DNA of 64,000 nucleotides from Pseudomonadota bacterium (GTDB lineage Bacteria; Bdellovibrionota; UBA1018; CAIMNF01): NCBI GenBank assembly GCA_027488515.1, contig JAIYBN010000004.1, positions 551,252 to 615,251 of the forward strand, read 5' to 3'. Shown piece by piece: positions 33,987 to 42,148 of this stretch (position 1 is its first letter; each line of letters starts with the position of its first letter). The notes under the pieces were generated by a model. It saw only the letters and a program-made list of their open reading frames with translations, ran no database searches and was not told where the DNA came from. The position numbers and the translations under genes were made by a program.

Positions 33987-33992
33987 ATCATA
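33987..33992 (-). promoter_or_regulatory. Leaderless-type -10 box of the small membrane protein gene
   Basis: TATGAT on the minus strand ends 7 nt before ATG 33979. GGGGG lies between but is too close to the ATG for a normal ribosome-binding site. Confidence 0.35.
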
Positions 33993-34015
33993 ACCTTCGC
34001 ACCTGGAACCGAGCC

Positions 34016-34951
34016 ATGAAAAACCGCCCTCCGGTCCTTTTCCGTCAATCCGCCTACTCCCCTTTTGAGACCCATTCCCGGTTCCATCCCGGTGCCGAAG
34101 ATCTGAGGAGGGAATTCGACTCACGGTTTGAGGACTCCGTCCGGGCGGACTCCAAGAGATTCTGTTGGGACTTCTGGAACCGTGGCGAACAATACCGGTT
34201 GCTCCGCACACCCGCTGCCGGCTTTTTCAGCAATTCGACCTACCTTCCTTTCATCCGTCATCTCACCGAATGGGGTCGCGAGAATCTCGGATGCCAGATG
34301 ATTTCCCACCCTTGGCTCAGTGCCTACATCGACGGCTGCCAACAGCGCCTTCACACCGACGTGCCACACGGTCCTTTCAGCTTTGTCTTCTCGCTGACCC
34401 GCTGGAAGAACCGCACCTTTCGGGGAGGAGAAACCTTGCTCGCCCGCCCCACCCTGATCCGCTGCCTGGCTGAAACCGACGATGACACCTCCCACGAGGA
34501 ATCCGATCTCCTGCAGAAAATAGCCCCGGAGTTCAACCGTCTCACCGTATTCGATCCTCGTTTTCCTCACGGAGTGGAACGGGTGGATGGCGTTCCTTCC
34601 ATCCAGGATTCACGATTGGTGATTCACGGTTGGTTCACCGAACCCCGACCGATGATCGAGGGTCATCTCGGAATGAGGCGGGCCTTGCGCCCGATGGATG
34701 CATTTGCAGCAAAGGTACTGGACCGTCTCTCGGAGTACCCCCATACCGGGTTGCTGACATTGCGATTGGAGATCGCGGAGTCAGGGAAGCCTGAGTCGAT
34801 CACCGTCCTCAGCGACCACATCCTGGACGGACTCGGACAGCCTTTTGAACGAAAACTGCTCAAATCCATCCTTTTGGAGGCTCCGGCCGAGTTCCCGCGC
34901 TCGGGAGGACGCACCCGGATCACGCTCCCCCTCGAACTGAGGAGTTCATGA
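34016..34951 (+). CDS. 2-oxoglutarate/Fe(II) oxygenase-like protein with TonB-C-like tail
   Basis: A 311 aa protein. Residues ~85-225 have the double-stranded beta-helix layout of Fe(II)/2OG oxygenases: the HxD iron motif in RLHTDVPHG, a distal FPHGVERV histidine, and RLVIHGW at the end, where arginine could bind 2-oxoglutarate. Residues ~240-311 (LLTLRLEIAESGKPESITVLSD, FPRSGG, ITLPLEL) resemble a TonB C-terminal or energy-transducer domain, an odd partner. No signal peptide. The ribosome-binding site is weak. Substrate unknown. Confidence 0.6.
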   Translation: MKNRPPVLFRQSAYSPFETHSRFHPGAEDLRREFDSRFEDSVRADSKRFCWDFWNRGEQYRLLRTPAAGFFSNSTYLPFIRHLTEWGRENLGCQMISHPWLSAYIDGCQQRLHTDVPHGPFSFVFSLTRWKNRTFRGGETLLARPTLIRCLAETDDDTSHEESDLLQKIAPEFNRLTVFDPRFPHGVERVDGVPSIQDSRLVIHGWFTEPRPMIEGHLGMRRALRPMDAFAAKVLDRLSEYPHTGLLTLRLEIAESGKPESITVLSDHILDGLGQPFERKLLKSILLEAPAEFPRSGGRTRITLPLELRSS

Positions 34952-35002
34952 ACCCGTGTCTGTAAAACATTGGAGTCCGATCCACGACTCGCCGGGAGCG
35001 GC

Positions 35003-35479
35003 TTATTTCATTTTCCGCGACTGAGTTTTGCGGACCGGTTTCTTTTTCTTTTTGGCTTTCTTCTTGGATGCGACTTTTTTTGAAGCGACTTTCTTCGCGG
35101 CGGATTTTTTGCGGACCGGTTTCTTTTTCGAGGCTCCGGACTGACTCAGTCGGTCAAGGTGATGGTTCAAGCGGGCCTTGTGCGCAGGATCCAGAGCCAT
35201 GAGCTCGGCCCCGACCTGGTAAGAGCTGGCTCCCGTCTTCTTGATCCAGGCCACACACACCAAAAGCTGAAGGCGCTCTCCCTCCAACTCGACCTCGAGA
35301 AGGACCAGGTTTCCAACGCGATATTCCCGTGAGGTTTCAAAAGAAATCCCTCCGCCGGAAAGGTCGATCGCGGCATTCTCGTGGAAAACCGGGGTACCGA
35401 GCACCTGATATTCCGAATGCCTCACTTTGCCCCTCAGTGGAATACGAGTCTTGTTTCTTTTTTCAGAAGTTTTGGCCAT
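35003..35479 (-). CDS. PilZ-domain protein with lysine-rich tail
   Basis: A 158 aa protein. Residues ~5-105 form a PilZ-like c-di-GMP-binding domain: RNKTRIPLRGKVRH (an RxxxR-like motif), then AAIDLSGGGISFE, close to the D/NxSxxG signature. The last ~45 residues are an AK/KK-rich tail (KKSAAKKVASKK, KKAKKKKKPVRK) like histone H1 or AlgP tails, which bind DNA or anionic polymers. ATG 35479 lies exactly 6 nt after CACAAT. Divergent from the CheY-like gene. It would connect second-messenger level to an unknown target. Confidence 0.75.
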   Translation of the reverse strand: MAKTSEKRNKTRIPLRGKVRHSEYQVLGTPVFHENAAIDLSGGGISFETSREYRVGNLVLLEVELEGERLQLLVCVAWIKKTGASSYQVGAELMALDPAHKARLNHHLDRLSQSGASKKKPVRKKSAAKKVASKKVASKKKAKKKKKPVRKTQSRKMK

Positions 35480-35485
35480 GAGACG

Positions 35486-35491
35486 ATTGTG
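35486..35491 (-). promoter_or_regulatory. Weak leaderless-type -10 box of the PilZ gene
   Basis: CACAAT (4 of 6) on the minus strand ends exactly 6 nt before ATG 35479; no ribosome-binding site and no clear -35. Confidence 0.3.
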
Positions 35492-35589
35492 CCCGACTGT
35501 GATCCTGTGCGCGATGGCAATCTTTTGACTCAAGACACCGGAAAGGCCGGATCTGAAAAGAAAAGATCCCATAATATCAGCGCCTGCCC

Positions 35590-35595
35590 TACACT
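35590..35595 (+). promoter_or_regulatory. Leaderless-type -10 box of the CheY-like gene
   Basis: TACACT, within CCTACACTG, ends exactly 6 nt before ATG 35602. No Shine-Dalgarno or -35 element is seen. It shares CTAnACTG with the tldD and dipeptidase boxes. Confidence 0.5.
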
Positions 35596-35601
35596 GTAAG
35601 T

Positions 35602-35997
35602 ATGTTCAGCAACACCACTAAAGTGCTCATTGTCGACGACATGATGACCATGCGGAAGTTGGTCAGCAAGACCTGTAAAGAAATCGGCTTCCAGAACCTG
35701 GTTGAAGCGGCCGACGGCATCCAGGCTTGGGAGGCCATTCAGAACTCCACGCCTCCGATCGGGCTCGTCATTTCGGATTGGAACATGCCCAACTGTTCGG
35801 GACTCGATCTGGTGAAACGGATCCGCGCCGACAGTCGTTTCAAAAACACCCCCTTCATCATGGTCACTGCGGAAGCCGAACAGCATCAGGTTCTCGAAGC
35901 GATCAAATCAGGGGTGGACAACTACGTCGTGAAGCCTTTCGGTAAAGATCAACTGATCGAAAAGCTCGAAGCAGTCCACAAGAAACGCGGAGGTTGA
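35602..35997 (+). CDS. CheY-like single-domain response regulator
   Basis: A 131 aa receiver domain with nothing attached. Acidic pocket VDD (residues 11-13), phospho-acceptor aspartate in VISDWNMPNCSG, the switch threonine in IMVTAEA and the conserved lysine in VVKPFG are all present. The sequence is close to flagellar-switch CheY. It is 7 nt upstream of the HD-GYP gene and probably co-transcribed with it. It is the likely output of the nearby CheA, but several CheY paralogues are usual, so this is inference. Confidence 0.9.
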   Translation: MFSNTTKVLIVDDMMTMRKLVSKTCKEIGFQNLVEAADGIQAWEAIQNSTPPIGLVISDWNMPNCSGLDLVKRIRADSRFKNTPFIMVTAEAEQHQVLEAIKSGVDNYVVKPFGKDQLIEKLEAVHKKRGG

Positions 35998-36004
35998 TCC
36001 CCGA

Positions 36005-37387
36005 ATGTCGGATGAGCAGCTGATCGTCCTGACGGTCTCACTCGGTGAGGAGATCAAAAAACTCCTCTCGGATTCCCTTGCAAGCGTCAAAGTGAAAGAC
36101 ATCCCGATGGACATGGATGCGGTACTGCAAGAACAGTCCGAAACCCCCTGTCTCGTCATATCCGGACCCGCCTCCCCGGCATTTCCGGCGAATGAGCTCG
36201 CCCAGTCACTGAGGATGCAACATCCCGAAACTGCGATCTTCCTCGTCTGGGACAAACGCGAGGGTTTCGAACGGAAGACCTTCATCAAGAACGGATTCTC
36301 CGATGCATTCTTGATGCCGATGGACATCACCAACCTGAAGACAGCGGTTGCGGATGCCTTGGCCCAGGCAAGCAAAGGCAAACTCAAATCCTATCGTCCG
36401 GTGAAGATCATCGATCTCGAACCCGGACAGGAACTCGATTTTGAAACCAGCATCTTCCTCCCGGCGAACAAGCGGTATGTGAAGTTGAGCAATCCGGGTG
36501 ACGCTCTCGACGAGTCCCGCGTGGAGAGGATCAAAAAGAGCAAATTCAGCAACATCCAGGTTCCCAGCGACCAGATCAAACAGTTCTACGCATACTCGGC
36601 CAAGCGCCTCCACACGCTCGGCAATTCCGACAAATTGAGTGCGACAGAGAAGAAAGAACGCCTCTCGGGTGCTGTCCGTGACCTGATCGGCGGCCTGTTC
36701 TCCGATCAATCCGCATCCTTCGAGACCGGAGCCTCGATCATGAAGGATTGTGGCGAGATCGTGAAATCCTACATCATCCAGGGAGCCGAAAACGACTGGT
36801 ACGCGAGAATCCAGACCCTGCTCGGTGAGCGCGGCGACGGGTATTCCCATTCGGCCAATGTCTCGACCCTGGCAGCGCTATTTTCAATGGGTCTTGGAAT
36901 CGGGAAACCCGAGGAGCTCGCGCTTGCGGGCCTCCTCCATGATATCGGAATCGCGGAATTGCCGGCTGAAATCCAGGTGCTCGATCCGGCACAGATGAGC
37001 AAGGAACAACTGGAGACATATAAAAAACATCCCGACATCTCCGTCGAACTGATCAAATCCAGGAAAATCGTCGTTCCGGAGGTGGTCATGAAAGCCATCC
37101 TTCAGCATCACGAACTCTACAATGGCACCGGATATCCAAACGGGCATTTCGGTGACCGGATCTGCAAAGAAGCCCAGGTTCTCGCTCTGGCGGACGAGTT
37201 CGACTACCTGACCCGCCTGAAAGAAGGTCAGCCACTCATGACTCCGCACCAGGCGGTCTCACACTTGCGATCCATCCAGGTCAGCGACCCCTCGAACATC
37301 CGCTACAATCCGGAACTTCTGAAACAGTTGCTTCAACTTTTCCCGGATCCTGCGACCTCCGCATCCGCTGAACAGCCTCAGAGCTGA
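36005..37387 (+). CDS. HD-GYP domain protein (probable c-di-GMP phosphodiesterase)
   Basis: A 460 aa protein. Residues ~5-125 look like a receiver-type fold without a proper phospho-site, followed by a beta-rich middle region (130-215). Residues ~265-440 are an HD-GYP domain: HSANVSTLAALF, LLHDIGIAELP (HD), KHPDISVELI and HHELYNGTGYP (GYP signature intact), suggesting active hydrolysis of cyclic di-GMP. GGAGG lies 11 nt before the ATG. Together with the PilZ protein this gives a local c-di-GMP circuit. It overlaps thrS by 10 nt. Confidence 0.88.
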   Translation: MSDEQLIVLTVSLGEEIKKLLSDSLASVKVKDIPMDMDAVLQEQSETPCLVISGPASPAFPANELAQSLRMQHPETAIFLVWDKREGFERKTFIKNGFSDAFLMPMDITNLKTAVADALAQASKGKLKSYRPVKIIDLEPGQELDFETSIFLPANKRYVKLSNPGDALDESRVERIKKSKFSNIQVPSDQIKQFYAYSAKRLHTLGNSDKLSATEKKERLSGAVRDLIGGLFSDQSASFETGASIMKDCGEIVKSYIIQGAENDWYARIQTLLGERGDGYSHSANVSTLAALFSMGLGIGKPEELALAGLLHDIGIAELPAEIQVLDPAQMSKEQLETYKKHPDISVELIKSRKIVVPEVVMKAILQHHELYNGTGYPNGHFGDRICKEAQVLALADEFDYLTRLKEGQPLMTPHQAVSHLRSIQVSDPSNIRYNPELLKQLLQLFPDPATSASAEQPQS

Positions 37388-39204
37388 AACGGCTTCTTCG
37401 GAACCGCGTTCCACTCTTCCATTTGTGAAAGAACGGCATCGACACCCAGGGTCTCCGAATCACGTGACCCGTATTTCCTGACCGCGAATGTGGAACTTTG
37501 CATCTCCACATCCCCGGCAACGAGCATCAGAGGAATCTTCGACATCTGGGCTTCGCGGGTCTTGAGTCCCATTTTCTCGTTACGAGAATCGATCTCGAAG
37601 CGGACCCCGAGAGCCCTCAACCTCTTGCCCATTTCCTCGCAATACGGAATGTGAGCATCGGTGATGGGAATGAGTCGACACTGGACCGGCGCCAACCAGA
37701 ACGGGAATGCGCCTGCGACATGCTCGATCAGTACTCCCAGAAACCTTTCCAGAGACCCGAGCACCGCCTTGTGGATGACCACCGGACGATGGGCGGCATT
37801 GTCCGACCCCACATAGGAGCAGTCGAAGCGCTCAGGCAGGTTGAAGTCCAGCTGGACGGTGGCCAGCTGCCACTTCCGCTTCAAGGCATCCCTCACCTTG
37901 ATGTCAATCTTGGGACCGTAAAAAGCCCCTCCCCCCTCGTCGATTCCGTACTTCCTTCCGGTCTGGTCGAGAATCTTGCGCAAGGCTCCCTCGGCACGAT
38001 CCCAAACCTCGTCCGAACCGATGCGCTTCTCAGGACGTGTGGACAGGAAGATCTCCAGGTCATCGACCTTGAAGTCGAAAATGGTGTAAGTCTTGACGAC
38101 CATGTCGAGGATCTTTCCGATCTCCGCCTCGACCTGATCCAAAGTACAGTACACGTGCGCATCGTCCTGACAAAAAGTCCGGACCCGCGTCAATCCGGCG
38201 GTCACTCCGGAAAGCTCGTTCCGGTGCAGGCGTCCGAAATCGGCGAGACGGAGTGGCAAGTCCCTGTAAGAGCGTTTGTGGGCCGAAAAAATGTAAGTGG
38301 AAGCCGGGCAGTTCATCGGTTTTACCGCGAACTCACGTTCACCGTCGGCCGGTTTCCCGCCCTGAGCAGAATCGACTCCCTTCGCCACGAAGAACATGTC
38401 GTCCTTGTAATTGTCGTAGTGACCGGAGGTCTTCCAAAGAACCGTGTCGAAGATCTGGGGCGTGATCACTTCGTCGTAACCGTAATAGGCATACATGTCG
38501 CGCACGTACTGGACGAGACGGTTGTAAACAATGGTTCCCTTCGGATGGAAAAAGGGACTGGCCGGCGCCTCAGGATGGAATGCGAAAAGATCGAGTTCCT
38601 TGCCGAGTTTGCGGTGATCGCGGCGTTTGGCCTCTTCGAGCAGATGCAGATGTTCGTCAAGCGCCTCACGGTTCAAGAATGCGGTTCCGTAGATCCGCTG
38701 AAGCATGGGGTTCTTTTCGCTACCCCGCCAATATGCGCCGGCGAGCGACATGAGTTTGAACGCCTTGATCTTCGAAGCCCGCTCGATGTGGGGTCCGCGA
38801 CAAAGGTCGACAAAGTCACCCTCGGTATAGGTGCTCACCGTGGAAGCACCGAACTGATCGCGCAAGGTCTCGATGATCTCGACCTTGAAAGGTTGTCCCA
38901 TCGCTTTGAATTTTTCGATGGCCTCGCTCACCGGAAGTTCGGTGCGGACGAACTCCTTGCCGTCTCCGATGATCCGGTTCATCTCTTTCTCGATCTTCTT
39001 CAAATCATCCGTGGTGAGCTGGACCGGGAGTTCCACATCGTAATAGAAGCCGTCCTCAACCGTGGGGCCGATGCCGAACTTGGCGTCTTTCCAGAGGCGC
39101 TGGATGGCGTGAGCCATCACGTGGGCACAAGAGTGCCGGACCGTCTCGAGCTCGTTCAATTCCGTCGGTTCTGTGATTTCGTTCAACATTTCAGAATTAC
39201 TCAT
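37378..39204 (-). CDS. thrS: Threonyl-tRNA synthetase (without TGS domain)
   Basis: Charges tRNA-Thr. The 608 aa product starts directly in the editing region: HSCAHVMAHA is near residue 30, where full-length enzymes have it after a ~60-residue TGS domain. The editing site also shows DLCRGPHI. The class II core has KPMNCPAS (motif-2 zinc cysteine), RNELSGVTAGLTRVRTFCQDDAH and the terminal anticodon-binding domain. AAGGAG precedes ATG 39204. Its start lies 8 nt inside the end of the upstream peptide-binding protein gene. Confidence 0.95.
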   Translation of the reverse strand: MSNSEMLNEITEPTELNELETVRHSCAHVMAHAIQRLWKDAKFGIGPTVEDGFYYDVELPVQLTTDDLKKIEKEMNRIIGDGKEFVRTELPVSEAIEKFKAMGQPFKVEIIETLRDQFGASTVSTYTEGDFVDLCRGPHIERASKIKAFKLMSLAGAYWRGSEKNPMLQRIYGTAFLNREALDEHLHLLEEAKRRDHRKLGKELDLFAFHPEAPASPFFHPKGTIVYNRLVQYVRDMYAYYGYDEVITPQIFDTVLWKTSGHYDNYKDDMFFVAKGVDSAQGGKPADGEREFAVKPMNCPASTYIFSAHKRSYRDLPLRLADFGRLHRNELSGVTAGLTRVRTFCQDDAHVYCTLDQVEAEIGKILDMVVKTYTIFDFKVDDLEIFLSTRPEKRIGSDEVWDRAEGALRKILDQTGRKYGIDEGGGAFYGPKIDIKVRDALKRKWQLATVQLDFNLPERFDCSYVGSDNAAHRPVVIHKAVLGSLERFLGVLIEHVAGAFPFWLAPVQCRLIPITDAHIPYCEEMGKRLRALGVRFEIDSRNEKMGLKTREAQMSKIPLMLVAGDVEMQSSTFAVRKYGSRDSETLGVDAVLSQMEEWNAVPKKPFQL

Positions 39205-40867
39205 AAAACATCTCCTTGGCGGATGAAGATCCGAATTTTTCGATCCAGAGCGGGGATTTGATCCTCGAATTCATCCCCTGCAGGATGAAGTGTCGCTCAC
39301 AAATGAAAATGTACGGAAGTTCCTCGTACAGCACCTTGCCGATCTCCTGCAGGATCTTGGTCCGGGCCTTCCGGTTGAATTCAAAATTGGCCTTCTCGAT
39401 GAGTGAATCCACTTTGGCATTCGAGAAGGAGACCTTGTTCGAGCCGCCTTTCATGGATTCGGTCGACCACAGCTGTTTCGGATCCGGTTCCATCGTCCCG
39501 GACCAACCCATCATCATGGCCTCGAAGTTAGAGTCTTCAAAATCCTTGTAGAGTGCCGTCGCATCCATGGCCCTGAGTTCGAGGTCCACACCCTGCTTTT
39601 TGAAGACTTCCTTCAACATTTGCGCAGATTTGCTCTGGGCCGGACTGGCCATGGCGAACTTGAGAGCCAGTTTGAAGGGAACTTTCTTTCCGTTGATTTC
39701 TTTGACCAGCACCGGGGAGGACGGATCCTTCTTCCAGCCGTCCAGCTCGAAATACTGGGCCGCTTTTTTAGGATCGAAACGGTAACGGCTCTCAGCCGTC
39801 CTCAGCGAGGGGTGGACATTGTCCGAGGCGGAATTGAACGGGGAAACCGACTGTTCCATCGTCCCGTAAAACGCCTTCTCCGTGATCGAAGCATAATCGA
39901 TCAGGAAGGCGAGCCCCTTCCGTGTCTTCAGAGAGGAGAGCATCGGGTTCTTCAGGTTCAGTGCCATTCCGAGCCACCCCATCGGTCCGGAGGATTTGAG
40001 TTTGTCGGCCCACACTTTTTTGCCGTCTTTCGGGGACTTTCCGAAGCGTTCCCGGTCGACACCGTTCACCTGGGTGACAAACTGATCCGAAGTCAGAACG
40101 GTCTGGTCGATTTCACCCTGGAGCAATTTCTCGTAACGCAAGGTCGGATCCTGGATGATCTTGAACTGGAGCACATCAAAATTGTAACGGGCCTTGAAGG
40201 AAGGAAGATCTTTGGCCCACCAACCCTGGTCACGCTCCACCACCACCCGTTGGTCCCTCGACAAGGATTTGAACCGGAAAGGTCCGTTACCGACCGGCTT
40301 CAGGGCCTCTTTGGTCTTGTTGAAATCACTCTCGCCCTGGAACTGCTTCTTTTGCAGAGATTGGAACTCATTGAGCGATGTCAGAGTGTTGAATTTGGGT
40401 TTTTCAATCTTGAATCGGAAGGTCCGGGCATCGACTTTTTCAAATTGGACACCTTCGTAATAGGAACGTAACGGAGCGGCCTCGGTCTTCGGATCCATGA
40501 GCTTCTGGTAAGTGAACTCGACGTCATCCGAAGTCACCGGAGACCCGTCGGACCAGCGAGCCTTCGCATTCAATGTGTAGGTGTAAACTTTACGGTCTTT
40601 TGAAATGTCGAGCTTTTCGGCCAACGAGGGATAATCCTCCCAGGTTTGTCCGTCCTTGCCGAACAAAGGCATGTAGAACAGGCTTCCCATTTCCATCGAC
40701 TCTGTGTCGGTCGCCAACATCGGAATCATGGTCCTCGGAGTCATCCCCGCCACATCGGTGAAGGTTCCGCCTTTTTTCTGGGCCGGAAGTTTTTCATAAG
40801 AGGTGACCGCGATGGATTGAATCGGGGCGAGGCCCAGAACCAAAAGGATCAAGATGCTGATTTTCAT
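39197..40867 (-). CDS. Extracellular solute-binding protein, family 5 (peptide ABC receptor)
   Basis: A 556 aa periplasmic binding protein of the OppA/DppA family. A signal peptide (KISILILLVLGLAPIQSIAV) is followed by the family motifs YTYTLNAKARWSDGSPVTSDDVEFTYQ and VGNGPFRFKS. The C-terminal part has MMMGWSG..DP. It would capture oligopeptides for import. No permease or ATPase genes are adjacent. The ATG at 40867 follows a TTGACA-18-TTTAAT promoter by exactly 6 nt with no ribosome-binding site. thrS follows with an 8-nt overlap. Confidence 0.9.
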   Translation of the reverse strand: MKISILILLVLGLAPIQSIAVTSYEKLPAQKKGGTFTDVAGMTPRTMIPMLATDTESMEMGSLFYMPLFGKDGQTWEDYPSLAEKLDISKDRKVYTYTLNAKARWSDGSPVTSDDVEFTYQKLMDPKTEAAPLRSYYEGVQFEKVDARTFRFKIEKPKFNTLTSLNEFQSLQKKQFQGESDFNKTKEALKPVGNGPFRFKSLSRDQRVVVERDQGWWAKDLPSFKARYNFDVLQFKIIQDPTLRYEKLLQGEIDQTVLTSDQFVTQVNGVDRERFGKSPKDGKKVWADKLKSSGPMGWLGMALNLKNPMLSSLKTRKGLAFLIDYASITEKAFYGTMEQSVSPFNSASDNVHPSLRTAESRYRFDPKKAAQYFELDGWKKDPSSPVLVKEINGKKVPFKLALKFAMASPAQSKSAQMLKEVFKKQGVDLELRAMDATALYKDFEDSNFEAMMMGWSGTMEPDPKQLWSTESMKGGSNKVSFSNAKVDSLIEKANFEFNRKARTKILQEIGKVLYEELPYIFICERHFILQGMNSRIKSPLWIEKFGSSSAKEMFYE

Positions 40868-40873
40868 GGGGTA

Positions 40874-40903
40874 ATTAAATCGGAAAGGGCCCCTCTTTGT
40901 CAA
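40874..40903 (-). promoter_or_regulatory. Promoter of the peptide-binding protein gene (leaderless geometry)
   Basis: On the minus strand a perfect TTGACA is followed by 18 nt and TTTAAT (5 of 6). The -10 ends exactly 6 nt before ATG 40867, so the transcript should start at the ATG. This is the clearest complete promoter of this class in the window. Confidence 0.75.
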
Positions 40904-40912
40904 ACCTCATGC

Positions 40913-40918
40913 TAGACT
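40913..40918 (+). promoter_or_regulatory. Leaderless-type -10 box of the dipeptidase gene
   Basis: TAGACT, within GCTAGACTG, ends exactly 6 nt before ATG 40925; no ribosome-binding site. A -35 at normal spacing would overlap the divergent promoter's -35. Confidence 0.5.
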
Positions 40919-40924
40919 GAGGCC

Positions 40925-42148
40925 ATGTTCCCGCTCTGCATCATCGCGTTCCTTTCGGGATGGTTTCCGACGGCCTCGGCCCAGGTCGATCTCCACGCCC
41001 ACTTGGTGATGAAGCAGGGCATGGGTCCGGCCTTGTTCGGAGACTTTGATTCGCCACCGCAGAGCCGGGAGTGGACCTCCCGGATCCGGACGAAGATGAG
41101 CAAAGTCTCCTTGGGGGATGCGAGCGGACCTGCATTGATCGTCGTCGCTCTTTACGGGCATCCCTGGTTGAGCCGGCTTCACCTCCCGGGACAGGAGTCC
41201 AATGTCAGTGAAGCCCTGGAAGAGGAATACCGGCAACTCAAGGTCTTCACGGATGCCCGGGATTCCTCATGGATCATCGCCCGCTCCGCCACCGAGGCTC
41301 GAGTTGCACTGAAATCAGGCAAGAAAGTCCTGGTCCTTTCCATCGAAGGCGCCTACGGGGCGATCCGTACCTCCGCCGACCTCGAGAAGTGGGTCGAGCG
41401 GGGCCTGGCCATTCTCACGCCTTTTCACCTCACCGAGGACCGCTTCGGGGGGGTCGCTCTCATGCGTCCATGGGCGGCGGTCCTGAACACCCCTTGGTCG
41501 TTTCTCACATCTTGGATCCAAGGTGGAGGAGCCTGTCCGGGTGGTATCTGCCGGAGTCCGGTCGGTATCTCGGAACGCGGGAAAGAACTGATCGATTCCT
41601 TGATCCGGAAACAGGTGTGGGTCGATTTTTCACACGCAAGCGATCTGACGGTCGAAGGACTGGTTCCATGGATGCGCGATCGGAACCTCCCGATCCTGGT
41701 CACCCACACCGCTTCCCGGAACGGTTTTCCCGCGGAAAGAGGGCTCTCCCCCACCCTGATTCGCGCAATCCGAACCGACTTGGACGGAATCGTAGGAATG
41801 ATTCCCAGCGAGGAAATGCTCCAGACCGAGACTGACGGACACGGTTGCAAGAGTGGCGTCACCACTTTCAGAAAGGCCTTTCAAGCCCTGCAGCTCGAAC
41901 TCGGAGCCCAACGTGTCGCCGTCGGTTCCGATGCGAACGCACCCTTGCAAGGCCTTTCGCCTCCTTGCGACATGCCCTCGAATCCCGGCTATGCCGAGTA
42001 CTCCCACCTCACCTCGTTGGTCCAAACGGACCGGAGAGTGCTCGAGCATTTTTTGAACCTGTGGGATCGGGTCAGGCCGGGTCCACACGGAGGCGCGCCC
42101 ACTGCTGGCGCAAGGTCTCCTCGGATTCGACCGCGTAACCCGCGGTGA
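40925..42148 (+). CDS. Exported membrane-dipeptidase-like (M19) peptidase
   Basis: A 407 aa protein with a signal peptide (FPLCIIAFLSGWFPTASA). Zinc ligands of the M19 renal dipeptidase family are readable: HxH in DLHAHLV, the bridging glutamate in LSIEGAYG, histidines in VDFSHASD and VTHTASR, and the aspartate in VGSDANAPLQG. It would cleave dipeptides in the periplasm. The last ~24 residues (rich in P, G, R) are encoded opposite the end of the convergent gene (77-nt overlap) and look like read-through rather than a folded tail. Confidence 0.82.
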   Translation: MFPLCIIAFLSGWFPTASAQVDLHAHLVMKQGMGPALFGDFDSPPQSREWTSRIRTKMSKVSLGDASGPALIVVALYGHPWLSRLHLPGQESNVSEALEEEYRQLKVFTDARDSSWIIARSATEARVALKSGKKVLVLSIEGAYGAIRTSADLEKWVERGLAILTPFHLTEDRFGGVALMRPWAAVLNTPWSFLTSWIQGGGACPGGICRSPVGISERGKELIDSLIRKQVWVDFSHASDLTVEGLVPWMRDRNLPILVTHTASRNGFPAERGLSPTLIRAIRTDLDGIVGMIPSEEMLQTETDGHGCKSGVTTFRKAFQALQLELGAQRVAVGSDANAPLQGLSPPCDMPSNPGYAEYSHLTSLVQTDRRVLEHFLNLWDRVRPGPHGGAPTAGARSPRIRPRNPR

